A stretch of DNA of 43,630 nt, taken from NCBI GenBank assembly GCA_028277605.1, contig JANQFZ010000059.1, forward strand, positions 1-43,630, given 5' to 3'. The notes beneath the pieces are model-generated. The model did not search any database, was not told the origin of the DNA, and was given only the letters and a program-made list of their open reading frames with translations. Position 1 is the stretch's first letter. The number at the start of each line of letters is the position of its first letter. Position numbers and translations under genes: made by a program. Source of the DNA: Vallitaleaceae bacterium (lineage in GTDB: Bacteria > Bacillota > Clostridia > Lachnospirales > Vallitaleaceae). This document shows, one piece after another, positions 32,822-42,203 of this stretch.

Positions 32822-33538
32822 TTGCATGAGGCAGTTATAGTTCTAGTAAGAGGGGTCATTGGTTTTTTTTCTCTTCTTATTTTCACAAGAATACTTGGAA
32901 AACAACAGGTCAGTCAACTGACTTTATTTGAATATATTTTGGGGATAACGATTGGTTCTATGGCAGCTACGCTTACTACGGATTTAGCGAGTACAGCATG
33001 GTCTCACTGGGTTGGACTAATGGTATGGACAATACTAGTTTTTGCTGTTCAGCACTTTTCGGTTAAGTATCCTAAGTTCTTTGTGTATATCAATGGTCAA
33101 CCAGAAATGCTCATTATAAATGGTAAAATTATGGAAGAAACTATGAAAAAGATGCGCTACAGCTTACATGATTTGATGGAACAACTTAGAGTAAGTGGTG
33201 TTTTTGATATCAGTCAAGTAGAATATGCTGTATTAGAGACAAATGGTAAGTTAACGGTTTTAAAAAAATCTCAATATCAGTCTTTAACGCCTAAGGATAT
33301 GAACCTCTCAACCAGTTATGATGGACTATCTACAGAATTAGTTTTTAATGGGGTGATACTTAAATATAATTTGAGTCAATTACATTTAGACACTTTATGG
33401 CTTAAACAAGAGCTAAGAAAAAAAGGCATTAAAGACGTATCAGAAGTTTATTTTGCTTCCCTTAATACAAAGGGTGAACTGTACGTTGACTTAATAAAAG
33501 ATAAAATAGTTCAGGAGAGTAATGTAGAACATTTATAA
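32822..33538 (+). CDS. DUF421/YetF-family membrane protein
   Basis: Protein of 238 residues. TTG 32822 is preferred since GAGGTGAT ends five bases upstream; a GTG at 32813 lies inside that site. Three N-terminal helices (for example IVLVRGVIGFFSLLIFTRIL) precede a soluble domain with PKFFVYINGQPEMLIINGKI, MRYSLHDLMEQLRVSGVFDI and EYAVLETNGKLTVLKK, which define the family. Related proteins in Bacillus spores affect membrane properties and germination. The DUF4363 gene 42 bases downstream is its usual companion. Confidence 0.9.
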   Translation: MHEAVIVLVRGVIGFFSLLIFTRILGKQQVSQLTLFEYILGITIGSMAATLTTDLASTAWSHWVGLMVWTILVFAVQHFSVKYPKFFVYINGQPEMLIINGKIMEETMKKMRYSLHDLMEQLRVSGVFDISQVEYAVLETNGKLTVLKKSQYQSLTPKDMNLSTSYDGLSTELVFNGVILKYNLSQLHLDTLWLKQELRKKGIKDVSEVYFASLNTKGELYVDLIKDKIVQESNVEHL

Positions 33539-33580
33539 TAAAGAAGAAAAAGTGTAATAGACTTAACTGGAGGTGGTCTA

Positions 33581-33946
33581 GTGAAAAATGCTTCAAAGTT
33601 CATTCTACCGATTTTTATTTTAGTTGTGTTTGTTTTGTTCCTATTAAGTGGTGAAGTACTAAAGCTGCCGTTTGGACAATCAGATGATGTGATGAACTAT
33701 GTTGATCAGATAGAAGAGGATGTAGCTGCATCCTTATGGGAAGAGGCAGAGCTTAAGGTAACACTGCTTGAAAGGGCTTGGCAGAAAGTTGAGAGAAGGG
33801 TGCAATATACCACTGAAAAAGTCAATCTAATTGGGATGAGAACAAGTATTGCTAGAATCAGGGGAGCCATATCAGCAGCGGATATAACGGAGACCTATGT
33901 CGCGGTAGAACTGTTGAGGTCGTATTGGAAACATCTACAGCAGTAA
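33581..33946 (+). CDS. DUF4363-family protein
   Basis: Protein of 121 residues, GTG start six bases after GGAGGT. One N-terminal membrane helix (FILPIFILVVFVLFLLSG), then a helical extracytoplasmic domain with WEEAELKVTLLERAWQKVER. Such proteins accompany DUF421 genes in Clostridia; the role is unknown. Confidence 0.8.
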   Translation: MKNASKFILPIFILVVFVLFLLSGEVLKLPFGQSDDVMNYVDQIEEDVAASLWEEAELKVTLLERAWQKVERRVQYTTEKVNLIGMRTSIARIRGAISAADITETYVAVELLRSYWKHLQQ

Positions 33947-34188
33947 ATTCTAAGTATTTAATGACTTGAAATTGAGTATTTTAAAGCTTAATAAAGCTAA
34001 AATCTAAGATTTTAAAAGTATTTGATTCATGGGATTATAAATAGATATAAATACTTATCAAGGTAATATAAAAGAAAGAAGAACAAAACTTTTTAAAACT
34101 ATTTACTGTTGACTTAAAATCCAAAGCAAGTTGACATTTATATAGCATGTTATTTAATGAGTACATCAATTATTATATTATAAAAGAG

Positions 34189-34223
34189 AGTAAGAGGGTG
34201 TTGCAGGAGCATCCTCTTTACTT
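34189..34223 (-). terminator. Terminator of the SpoVAF-like operon
   Basis: Arms AGTAAGAGGGTGTTGC (34189-34204) and GCATCCTCTTTACTT (34209-34223) pair with small bulges; the minus strand continues into CTCTCTTTTAT. Confidence 0.5.
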
Positions 34224-35642
34224 CTTTTTATTCCTTTTTATTTCAATAATAGGCTTTCTCAGCAGTACATTAGAAAAAGCTTTAGCGTTAAACGGAATAA
34301 AGGGCCAAGTGTAAGGCAGTTTTCCATAGGTTTTTGTGGTGATAACAATAATAAAGATGAGGATCATCCCAATGATAAAGCCCCATGTATCTAGCAGCCC
34401 AGTAAGTACGAGTAACAGAAGCCTAAATAATCGTATCGCCATGGCAAATTCTATACTAGGAGTTGCGAAAGTGCCTATACCTACAACTGCCATGTACAAT
34501 ACGGTTTCAGGAATGAACCAGCCAACGTCTACAGCAAACTGGCTAATCATTAAACCGCCAATAATACCTAAGGAAGTAGACAAAGTATTGGGGGTATGAA
34601 TAGAAGCTATTCTTAACACATCTAAACCGATTTCCAAAATAACAAACTGTAAAAAGATAGGTATTGCACCTGCTTCTCTAGGTCCTATAAATTGAAGAGC
34701 ATCTGGCAGTATTTCTTGATAATTGACTAGCAGAAGCCATAAAGGGGATAGGATCAAGGAAGCGATGATAGCTAAAAATCGTATCCAGCGGATGTAGGTA
34801 CCCACTAAAGGATTTTGGTAATAATCCTCTGAATGCTGTGTAAAATGAAAGAGGGTTGTAGGTAGGAGCATGATACTTGGAGAGGTATCAACGATAATAC
34901 CGATATGTCCTTCAAGTAAATGGGCAGATACCACATCGGGGCGCTCTGAAAATTTAGCTTGAGGAAGCGGATTATACCATTTCTTTTTTATAATGAGTTC
35001 ATCCAGACTCTTTTCTGCCATTAGAAGAGCATCGACCTTTATATTGTCTATTTTATTTTCTAAACGTTTTAATAAATTCTTATCAACGAGATCATCAATA
35101 TATGCAAGAACCACATCTGTTTTGGAGCGCTTACCCACTTTTTTCATCTCAAATATTAAATTTGCATCTCTTATTCTCCTTCTAATTAAGGCTGTATTAA
35201 AAACAATAGTTTCAACTAAGCCATCTCTTGAACCTCTAGTTACTTTTTCTAAATCCGGTTCTTCAGGTCCTCTTGCTGGATAGGTTCTTGCATCTATAAT
35301 GAGTGCTTGTGTTTGATTTTCAAATAGTAGAATAGCAGTTCCAGACAATACTGAATCAACGAGCTCTTGAAAATTATCAGTAATATCAACCTCAATATAG
35401 CCTAAATGACTGGCAATCCAATCTTTAAATTGGTAAATAATCGACTCATCTGCAGGAAGTGATTGAAAATTCTCAAGTAGCCACATCATGAGCTCATCTT
35501 TTACAAATCCATCCACAAAAACAAGGTATGATTTCGTTTTTTTAAATATCAAATCTCTTCCAATAACATCAAAGCTTTTTTTGATAGGAAGTAGAGTTTT
35601 TATGGTTTTTATATTTGTATCTAAATCATTGCTAAGCTTCAT
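34218..35642 (-). CDS. GerA-family spore germination protein, SpoVAF-like
   Basis: Membrane protein of 474 residues. The soluble N-terminal part includes SYLVFVDGFVKDELMMWLL and the conserved TRGSRDGLVETI; the membrane part starts near residue 285. SERPDVVSAHLLEGHIGIIV and SPSIMLLPTTLFHFTQHSED resemble SpoVAF more than the receptor subunit GerAA. No GerAB or GerAC partner is adjacent, again like SpoVAF. AAAAGGAG precedes the ATG, 15 bases after the patatin stop, so the two form an operon. A role in ion release during germination is inferred. Confidence 0.85.
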   Translation of the reverse strand: MKLSNDLDTNIKTIKTLLPIKKSFDVIGRDLIFKKTKSYLVFVDGFVKDELMMWLLENFQSLPADESIIYQFKDWIASHLGYIEVDITDNFQELVDSVLSGTAILLFENQTQALIIDARTYPARGPEEPDLEKVTRGSRDGLVETIVFNTALIRRRIRDANLIFEMKKVGKRSKTDVVLAYIDDLVDKNLLKRLENKIDNIKVDALLMAEKSLDELIIKKKWYNPLPQAKFSERPDVVSAHLLEGHIGIIVDTSPSIMLLPTTLFHFTQHSEDYYQNPLVGTYIRWIRFLAIIASLILSPLWLLLVNYQEILPDALQFIGPREAGAIPIFLQFVILEIGLDVLRIASIHTPNTLSTSLGIIGGLMISQFAVDVGWFIPETVLYMAVVGIGTFATPSIEFAMAIRLFRLLLLVLTGLLDTWGFIIGMILIFIIVITTKTYGKLPYTWPFIPFNAKAFSNVLLRKPIIEIKRNKKK

Positions 35643-35657
35643 AAATGACTCCTTTTA

Positions 35658-36506
35658 TTAGCAAGATATCATTTGCTGAATATTATGATATGATTTTTTG
35701 GCATCTCTATAACCTAATTGATAGAGGGTGTACATTTTGTCTTGATTACGTTCCAAATTTTTGATTCTGATGGTTTTACTCGGAACAATAATAATAGCCT
35801 TATTCTTATCTTGAAGTTTTTTTATATATCTTAATGAGCGGTTGTAGATGGCTTCAATTCTAATAAATGATCGGATTAGAGGTTTATAATTAGGATAAAC
35901 ACGACGGCTTAAAAATTTGAGTACCGTTCTTCTTTCCATTTCCTTATCATGTGCCGTTAAAACAATAATATGTTTTCTATTTTTATCCTTAATAGATTTC
36001 ATAATGGGAATCGGATCGGTAATACCACCATCTAATAAGGCATTTCCCTCCATGTTAACAACTGGAGCTAGAAAGGGCATGCTGCTGGAGGCTCGTATTG
36101 CCATAAATATATCCTTACACCTATCTTTTTCAAAGTACATGGGTTGTCCAGTTTGACAATTGGTTGTAGTAACAATAAATCTTTGATTGGAACGATTAAA
36201 GTCACTGAAATTAAATTTCTCAAGTTTTTTTGGTATTTCATCAAAAAGATAATCCATATCAAAAATACTTCTTTTACGAATAAAATTCCTATAACTAACA
36301 TACCGTTTTTCCTTAATGTACTTAGTAAATAGTATCTTTGCATAGCCCTTTTGTTTAGCTACATAAGCAAACCCATTGCATGCACCAGCGGATACCCCAA
36401 TGACATAAGGAGAATTCAATTGAGCATCTATAAAGAAATCTAAAACACCAGCTGTATAAACACCTCTTAAACCACCACCACATAAAATTAAGCCTGTATG
36501 CTTCAT
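35658..36506 (-). CDS. Patatin-like phospholipase
   Basis: Lipid hydrolase of 282 residues from ATG 36506, where GGAGGGTGA lies five bases upstream; the ATG at 36548 is too far. The oxyanion loop GGGLRGVYTAG, nucleophile Ser in GVSAGACNG and the catalytic DGG in LLDGGITDPIP are all present, so it should be active on lipids. The operon with a SpoVAF-like gene suggests action on spore or forespore membranes; that is inference. Confidence 0.92.
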   Translation of the reverse strand: MKHTGLILCGGGLRGVYTAGVLDFFIDAQLNSPYVIGVSAGACNGFAYVAKQKGYAKILFTKYIKEKRYVSYRNFIRKRSIFDMDYLFDEIPKKLEKFNFSDFNRSNQRFIVTTTNCQTGQPMYFEKDRCKDIFMAIRASSSMPFLAPVVNMEGNALLDGGITDPIPIMKSIKDKNRKHIIVLTAHDKEMERRTVLKFLSRRVYPNYKPLIRSFIRIEAIYNRSLRYIKKLQDKNKAIIIVPSKTIRIKNLERNQDKMYTLYQLGYRDAKKSYHNIQQMISC

Positions 36507-36532
36507 TTTTATCACCCTCCATGATTTAAAAA

Positions 36533-36539
36533 TAGTATG
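36533..36539 (-). promoter_or_regulatory. Candidate forespore-sigma -10 element
   Basis: Minus strand CATACTA equals the consensus -10 of sigma G. It sits about 27 bases before the patatin ATG, which leaves room for the ribosome binding site. No good -35 is seen at 17-18 bases. Confidence 0.4.
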
Positions 36540-36786
36540 TGCAATCATGGAAATATTTATAAAATGATTTATGTAATACTATAAACGCTTTATGCAATTT
36601 AGTTTTATGATAGGTTATGGTAAATCTAAAAAACTTAAAGTAAAGCAGCAGGTTTAAATTTAACAAGAAAAAATATTTTAGTTAGTTCTAAGTTATACTG
36701 GAAAAGTTTTTTATTTTATTTAATAATACAAATATTTTTGTTTATGAAGTATAATAGAAGTATAAAATATCCTTTGGGGGCTGATT

Positions 36787-37254
36787 ATGGACAAAATAGA
36801 TGTTAAAATCCTTAGAGTTTTGCAAAACAATGCACGTATAACGGTTTCTGAGATGAGTTCTATCGTTAATTTATCTATTTCAGCTGTCAGTGAACGTCTC
36901 AAAAAATTAGAGGTATCGGGGATTATTGAGCAATATACTACCATTATCAATCCTAGTTTTTTGAATAAGAAATTAACAGCTATCATGTTTATAGCCCTTG
37001 AAAAACCGAAATACACAGATAATTTTACTTCCCTTGTATTAGAAGAAGAGGAAATACTAGATTGCTTTTATCTAGCTGGAGATTTTGACTATATGCTGAA
37101 AATAATCACAGAGGATACGTATACATTAGAACAGCTTTTGAACCGCATTAAAGGCATTCATGGTATTTCCAAAACTAAGACAATTGTTGCTTTGTCAACG
37201 GTAAAGAACAAACATTCTATTATACCAAATTATAAGATTAAGGAAGGAGAATAA
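36787..37254 (+). CDS. Lrp/AsnC-family regulator
   Basis: Protein of 155 residues: winged HTH (TVSEMSSIVNLSISAVSERL) then an amino-acid-binding RAM domain (DCFYLAGDFDYMLKIITED). GGGGGC precedes the ATG. The alanine dehydrogenase gene starts three bases after the stop, so it probably senses an amino acid such as alanine and controls that gene. TATAAT at 36750-36755 is a possible -10. Confidence 0.93.
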   Translation: MDKIDVKILRVLQNNARITVSEMSSIVNLSISAVSERLKKLEVSGIIEQYTTIINPSFLNKKLTAIMFIALEKPKYTDNFTSLVLEEEEILDCFYLAGDFDYMLKIITEDTYTLEQLLNRIKGIHGISKTKTIVALSTVKNKHSIIPNYKIKEGE

Positions 37255-37257
37255 GGT

Positions 37258-38382
37258 ATGATTATTGGGGTACCAAAAGAGATTAAGAACAACGAGAACA
37301 GAGTGGCTTTAACACCAGCAGGGGTCAATGCTCTTGTAAAAAAAGGGCATAAGGTAGTAATAGAACATAATGCTGGTTTAGGAAGTGGTATTGTAGATGA
37401 AGCGTACATAGCAACAGGGGCAGCTGTGTGTGATAAGAACACTGAGGTTTTTAAACAGGCGGATATCATTGTGAAAGTCAAGGAACCCTTAGAAAGTGAA
37501 TATGATCTGTTTAAAGAAGGTCAAACGCTCTATACGTATTTACACTTAGCTGCTAATAAAACGCTTACCAAAGCACTGATGAGAAAAAAAGTTTTGGGTA
37601 TTGCTTATGAGACCGTTCAGTTACCCAATGATACACTACCTCTTCTTGTACCTATGAGTGAGGTTGCAGGTCGAATGTCTACTCAGGTAGGTGCTTACCT
37701 TCTACAGAAATATACAGGTGGTATGGGTGTTCTTCTAGGTGGTGTACCAGGCGTTCTTCCAGCTCAAGTGGTTATTATTGGCGGAGGTGTAGTAGGAACC
37801 AATGCAGCAAAAATGGCCTTGGGTCTAGGGGCAAGAGTAACCATCATGGACATATGCAAAGATAGACTTTCTCATTTAGATGATATATTTTCAGGAAGAG
37901 CATCAACACTTATTTATAATGAATATAATATGGCAGAGATGGTGAAAAATGCAGATTTACTGATTGGAGCTGTTTTAGTACCAGGAGCTAAAGCACCAAA
38001 GACGGTGACAGAAGACATGGTTAAGACCATGAAGCGAGGTTCGGTTATTGTAGATGTTGCAATTGATCAAGGGGGTTCTATTGAAACCATAGATCGTGTA
38101 ACGACACATGACAATCCTTGTTATGAAAAGCATGGCGTCATTCATTATTCTGTTGCCAACATGCCTGGAGCTGTTCCAAGAACATCAACTTATGCCTTAA
38201 CAGGAGTAACCTTGCCCTATCTATTAGATATAGCTAATAAGGGACCAAAGCAGGCTTTATTGGAAGATGAAAATCTGTTGTTTGGTTTAAATACTTGTGA
38301 TGGCTTTGTCACATATAAACAAGTTGCTGATGACTTAGAATTAGATTATAAAGAGGCAAGAGAAGCATTAGATTGTATATAA
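37258..38382 (+). CDS. ald: Alanine dehydrogenase
   Basis: NAD-dependent enzyme of 374 residues interconverting alanine and pyruvate plus ammonia. [20 protein letters not shown] is diagnostic; Lys75 (VKVKEP) and His96 (YLHLAANK) are the substrate residues. The NAD loop is [24 protein letters not shown] precedes the ATG, inside the end of the lrp-like gene. Alanine is a germinant and carbon source in many spore formers. Confidence 0.96.
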   Translation: MIIGVPKEIKNNENRVALTPAGVNALVKKGHKVVIEHNAGLGSGIVDEAYIATGAAVCDKNTEVFKQADIIVKVKEPLESEYDLFKEGQTLYTYLHLAANKTLTKALMRKKVLGIAYETVQLPNDTLPLLVPMSEVAGRMSTQVGAYLLQKYTGGMGVLLGGVPGVLPAQVVIIGGGVVGTNAAKMALGLGARVTIMDICKDRLSHLDDIFSGRASTLIYNEYNMAEMVKNADLLIGAVLVPGAKAPKTVTEDMVKTMKRGSVIVDVAIDQGGSIETIDRVTTHDNPCYEKHGVIHYSVANMPGAVPRTSTYALTGVTLPYLLDIANKGPKQALLEDENLLFGLNTCDGFVTYKQVADDLELDYKEAREALDCI

Positions 38383-38403
38383 TTAACACTCTAGCGTATT
38401 GTT

Positions 38404-38454
38404 AAGGGGGTTTTGCATTAGCAAACAAAATTTGCTCGTGCAACCCCCCTTTTT
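38404..38454 (+). terminator. Terminator after ald
   Basis: A long hairpin pairs AAGGGGG with CCCCCCTT and AGCAAA with TTTGCT, ending in TTTTT. Confidence 0.88.
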
Positions 38455-38464
38455 CATCGTTCTA

Positions 38465-39073
38465 TCAGTTTTCTTCTTTGTTAAATATCAACAAAGAAGT
38501 AATCATTTTTGTGACATAATCTAAGTAGTTCTCTTCAAACTTGACGTTATTGTTTACGATTAATACTGCTATGCCATGTACAAGACTCCACATGGCAAGT
38601 ATAACATAAATCCTCCCCTCTTTTTTTGCACCAATATAGTCAAGATAATTTGTTGCACATGTCTCAAAAATACAAAAAGGTTGTTTTTTATTTACTAGGA
38701 ATGAACTTTTATGAATGATAACACGCGGTTTTTCATTGTTTAAAAATAGAAATTTTAAATACTCTGGGTTTTCTACCATAAAGCTTACAAACTGCTTACC
38801 CATCTCCAACAATTGGATAGCAGGGTTATCTGGATAGCTTTTAAGAGCAATTTTAAGTGATGCTGAAAAACTATTTATAGTTTCTTGAATAATTGCACTG
38901 ATTAATTCATCTTTATTCTTAAAATGATTGTATGGGGCAGATTGGCTTACATTGCAAATTTGTGCCAGCTTTCTTAAAGAAAACTTTTCATAACCATCTC
39001 TATTTAATAAAATAAGCCCATTATGAATGAGGTCATTTTTTAATGTTCCATGATGATAGCTTTCTCTTGTCAT
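38465..39073 (-). CDS. TetR-family repressor
   Basis: Protein of 202 residues from ATG 39073, four bases after GAAGGAGAG; an ATG at 39088 is in frame but lacks it. The start RESYHHGTLKNDLI, HTH SLRKLAQICNVSQSAPYNHF and C-terminal WSLVHGIAVLIV place it in the WHG-domain TetR group. It is divergent from two flavoprotein genes, which are its likely targets. Confidence 0.93.
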   Translation of the reverse strand: MTRESYHHGTLKNDLIHNGLILLNRDGYEKFSLRKLAQICNVSQSAPYNHFKNKDELISAIIQETINSFSASLKIALKSYPDNPAIQLLEMGKQFVSFMVENPEYLKFLFLNNEKPRVIIHKSSFLVNKKQPFCIFETCATNYLDYIGAKKEGRIYVILAMWSLVHGIAVLIVNNNVKFEENYLDYVTKMITSLLIFNKEEN

Positions 39074-39125
39074 AAATCTCTCCTTCACTAAATTTGATGA
39101 TATAACTAACTTATTATTCTACAAA

Positions 39126-39170
39126 ATTATAACATAAAGAGTTGACAAGAGTAAACTAATAGCATATAAT
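39126..39170. promoter_or_regulatory. Divergent promoters of tetR-like and flavoprotein genes
   Basis: Plus strand: TTGACA (39142-39147) and TATAAT (39165-39170), exactly 17 bases apart, transcription from about 39177. Minus strand: TATAAT at 39131-39126. The two promoters nearly touch, so one bound repressor could control both. Confidence 0.7.
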
Positions 39171-39228
39171 ACTTAATATGAACAGTGTAAACAATGTGAT
39201 AGTTGAAAACATTATAAAGGAGATATGG

Positions 39229-39822
39229 ATGGCTATTTTATTAATAAGCGACAACAATCATAATTCTATTATTGAAAAAAGTGTTACAAAGATAAAAATG
39301 CTATTAGATAAAGGTGGATATCAATACAAACATTATGAAATTGCGAATAAAAAATTAAACCATTGTATAGGTTGCTTTAGCTGTTGGCTGAAAACGCCTG
39401 GTATTTGCATCTTTAATGATATTGCAAGTGAAATAGCAAAGGATTATGTTAAAAGCGATGTTGCAATATTTATTTCCAATATAAGATATGGCACTTATAG
39501 TGTGCCAATAAGGAGAGTATTGGATAGGCAAATACCAAATATCCTTCCTTTTTTTGAGAAAGTGAATAATGAAATTCATCATTCTTCCCGCTATAATAAT
39601 TATCCTGAATTTGTTGTTGTGGGATGTGGGGAAGATATAAGTGATTTTGAGATTGAGACATTTAAATCATTAGCAGATGCAAATGCGATTAATTTTAAAA
39701 AGGAAAAAGCCTTTGTCTACGTCTGTAGAGCTGTGAGAGATATAGATGAAACGGTGCAGTCACTAGAAAATCATTTTAGTCAATGGGGGATAACAAGAAA
39801 TGAAAAAAATTTGCTTTGTTAA
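39229..39822 (+). CDS. Flavodoxin-fold NAD(P)H-dependent oxidoreductase
   Basis: Protein of 197 residues from ATG 39229, six bases after AAGGAG; the ATG at 39178 coincides with the predicted transcript start and is rejected. A cysteine cluster CIGCFSCWLKTPGIC lies near residue 45-60, as in FMN reductases of the iron-sulfur flavoprotein type, followed by FISNIRYGTYSVPIRRVLDR. Its end overlaps the next gene by 23 bases. Confidence 0.82.
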   Translation: MAILLISDNNHNSIIEKSVTKIKMLLDKGGYQYKHYEIANKKLNHCIGCFSCWLKTPGICIFNDIASEIAKDYVKSDVAIFISNIRYGTYSVPIRRVLDRQIPNILPFFEKVNNEIHHSSRYNNYPEFVVVGCGEDISDFEIETFKSLADANAINFKKEKAFVYVCRAVRDIDETVQSLENHFSQWGITRNEKNLLC

Positions 39823-40477
39823 TGGAAGTCCTAGAGGAGAAAAAAGTTGTTCACAATATTATATTGATAGCGTAAAACAATTATTTGACATTGAAAAAAA
39901 TAGGACACACGTTATTATTTCAACAGCCAGTTTGAAAAAGAAAAATAATTTTGAAGACTTTAAAATAATGGCTGAATCAGAAAATATCATTTTTTCATTT
40001 CCACTTTATATTGATAGTATTCCATCACATTTTCTTGAGTTCTTATATCAATTTGAAAAGTATAATAAAGTAAGTGAAAGGAATGCAATTAATAAACTCC
40101 CAAGAATATATGCTATAATAAATAATGGGTTCATTGAAGGGCATCAGAATAAGAACGCTGCACGTATAATGTATCACTATGCAAGTAGAATAGGATTAAC
40201 TTGGAGATTTGCTATAGGTATCGGGGCAGGAGAGTTTATGATGACTAGCAAGAAAAACATACCCATACAGAGCAAAATGAAGTTATGTATTCATGAAGCT
40301 TTTTTAAAACTTAAAAAAGATATTGAAAGCAATGAAGTTCTATGTGAAAATAATATCTTTACCAATCCAAAGATGCCAAAAAAATTATTCATGTTTATGG
40401 GAGATAGACACTGGGTTCAAAGAGCACGAAAGAATAAAATTAGAAAAAAAGAACTTTATAATAAACCAATTAAGTAG
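39800..40477 (+). CDS. Second flavodoxin-fold oxidoreductase
   Basis: Protein of 225 residues. KKICFVNGSPRGEKSCSQYY is the phosphate-binding loop of the family, and IIFSFPLYIDSIPSHFLEFL the next conserved block. It lacks the cysteine cluster of its neighbour. It probably works with the 39229 product, perhaps as two flavin subunits, since translation is coupled by a 23-base overlap. Confidence 0.8.
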   Translation: MKKICFVNGSPRGEKSCSQYYIDSVKQLFDIEKNRTHVIISTASLKKKNNFEDFKIMAESENIIFSFPLYIDSIPSHFLEFLYQFEKYNKVSERNAINKLPRIYAIINNGFIEGHQNKNAARIMYHYASRIGLTWRFAIGIGAGEFMMTSKKNIPIQSKMKLCIHEAFLKLKKDIESNEVLCENNIFTNPKMPKKLFMFMGDRHWVQRARKNKIRKKELYNKPIK

Positions 40478-40526
40478 TATTTTTAAGCTTATTATTAAAG
40501 CAGTAGATGCCATATAAATTCTATAT

Positions 40527-40568
40527 AAGGTATAACCTAACCGTAAGGTTTTTGGTTATACCTTTTGC
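40527..40568. terminator. Terminator between flavoprotein and lipoate ligase genes
   Basis: AAGGTATAACC (40527-40537) pairs exactly with GGTTATACCTT (40554-40564), with an inner TAACC/GGTT step, followed by TTTTG. Confidence 0.88.
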
Positions 40569-40615
40569 ATAATATAGATAATTTAAGAATAAAGAATAGG
40601 AGTTAAGCTCAGTAT

Positions 40616-41596
40616 TTAAAAGAATCCCTTAATAAATTCGTCCATGGTTATGTTTAAGAAATACTGTTCAAGAGCGTAGTCTTTTAGTGTTGTTTTAATA
40701 TCTTCAGGGGTATGCTTTATATTTTGAAGAGCATTTTCAATCTCACTCACATCTTTAATGCCAAAGAAATCCCCAAATAATTTAACTTGCTTGATGATGC
40801 CTTTATCAACATCAATATAGTACTCAATGGTACCACCAGCATATTTTACCTCATTTTGAATAGTAAATTCAGGTGATTTACCATAAACCCAATCCCAAGT
40901 TGAGTACTTATCATTAACCATGGTTTGTATATTATTTGAATCTTCATCCGATAATAAATAGGGCTGTATCTCTGCACTGCTCTCAATAACATGCTTTGAG
41001 ACTAATTCTACAAACTGTTCTATGCTTATTTCCTGCTTTAAATGACTAGATATATTGGTTACTCTGCTTTTAACTGATTTAATCCCTTTTCCTTTAAACT
41101 TAGAGGCTTTAACCTTTAAGGCTGCCGATAAGTCTGTAATATTAGAAGAAAATAACAGTGTACCATGATGAAGTATTTTATCTTGATAATGATATTGTGC
41201 ATTTCCTGAGAATTTTTTTCCATCTATGGTGAGGTCATTTCTTCCTGAGAATTCTGCTTGAACATCTAAGGTTTGAAGAACCTCAATAATAGGCTTCGTA
41301 AAGGATTCAAAGCTTAGTTCCTCTCTATTGGAGTATTTAGTAATAAAGCAAAAGTTGAGATTGCCTAAATCATGAAAGACAGCACCTCCACCAGAAAGTC
41401 TTCTTACGACTGGTATTTCATTTTCCTTTACGTGGTCATAATTAATTTCAGACAATGTGTTTTGATTTTTTCCAACAATGATACTAGGCTCATTTCTATA
41501 TAGATAAAAAAAATCATCATTCTTATGAGCTAATAAATACTCTTCAGTAGCAAGATTATAATACGGATTGGTTGTTTGGCTTAATAAAAATAACAT
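40616..41596 (-). CDS. lplA: Lipoate-protein ligase A
   Basis: Enzyme of 326 residues attaching lipoate to carrier proteins using ATP. NPYYNLATEEYLL, the RRLSGGGAVFHD loop and the lysine in GKKFSGNAQYH are all present, and a C-terminal accessory domain follows (about 250-326). AAAGGAGG precedes the ATG. No lipoate-dependent complex lies nearby. Confidence 0.95.
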   Translation of the reverse strand: MLFLLSQTTNPYYNLATEEYLLAHKNDDFFYLYRNEPSIIVGKNQNTLSEINYDHVKENEIPVVRRLSGGGAVFHDLGNLNFCFITKYSNREELSFESFTKPIIEVLQTLDVQAEFSGRNDLTIDGKKFSGNAQYHYQDKILHHGTLLFSSNITDLSAALKVKASKFKGKGIKSVKSRVTNISSHLKQEISIEQFVELVSKHVIESSAEIQPYLLSDEDSNNIQTMVNDKYSTWDWVYGKSPEFTIQNEVKYAGGTIEYYIDVDKGIIKQVKLFGDFFGIKDVSEIENALQNIKHTPEDIKTTLKDYALEQYFLNITMDEFIKGFF

Positions 41597-41800
41597 AAAG
41601 GCCTCCTTTTATATTGTATTCATCCATTATAGAATCAATGGTAAGAAGTTACAATATGTATCATATAAAAAATGTTACTAAAATGCAATAAGTTAACAGT
41701 AAGACATTCTAAATTTTTGTTGCTACTGTTTATTCTTATGCATTATACTTAAAAATAAACAAGTAGTTGTTTCAAAAAGATTTATTAATTCCAACATCTA

Positions 41801-42004
41801 AAAATTAGACTTGTTAATCGTGATGAATTGCATGTTAGAGTAAAACTGAGAAAATTCTTAAATAGTATATCAGAACAGAATATTGAGATAGAGGTGAATA
41901 ATGGATTATCCGCTCATTCTATATTAAAAAAGAGTCCAATAGACTTAATGTTTTTAGATATAAAAATGCTCTGTGCAATTATAGTTTTAGACATCAAGCT
42001 GTAG
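41801..42004 (+). pseudogene. Remnant of a response-regulator receiver domain
   Basis: An open frame without a start codon reads KIRLVNRDELHVRVKLRKFL and later PIDLMFLDIKM, the pattern of a LytTR-type receiver domain up to the phospho-acceptor Asp. It then loses the pattern and stops. A further fragment, AYAYDSLKEMIKVLI, follows near 42030-42078. The rest of 41597-42351 holds no gene. Confidence 0.5.
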
Positions 42005-42115
42005 AAAAAAATAAATAATTGCTAAACAAGCATATGCTTATGATAGTTTAAAAGAAATGATTAAAGTTCTTATTTAGCAAGGTTAATGGATAATGAAATA
42101 TTAGCAGTATAAAGC

Positions 42116-42174
42116 AGGTTGAATGTTAGATAAGCTAATGACGGTTGGCTTATAAGCATTTAACCTATTTTTTT
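42116..42174 (+). terminator. Terminator after the receiver remnant
   Basis: An imperfect 19-base stem from AGGTTGAATG (42116-) to GCATTTAACCT (ending 42166) is followed by ATTTTTTT. Confidence 0.75.
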
Positions 42175-42203
42175 GTCAAGTGGTTATTTATTGTAATTAT
42201 TAC

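Noticed and set aside
36549..36786. Additional gene between the patatin and lrp-like genes
   Set aside because: Both strands are broken by stops; only a possible TATAAT for the regulator is seen.
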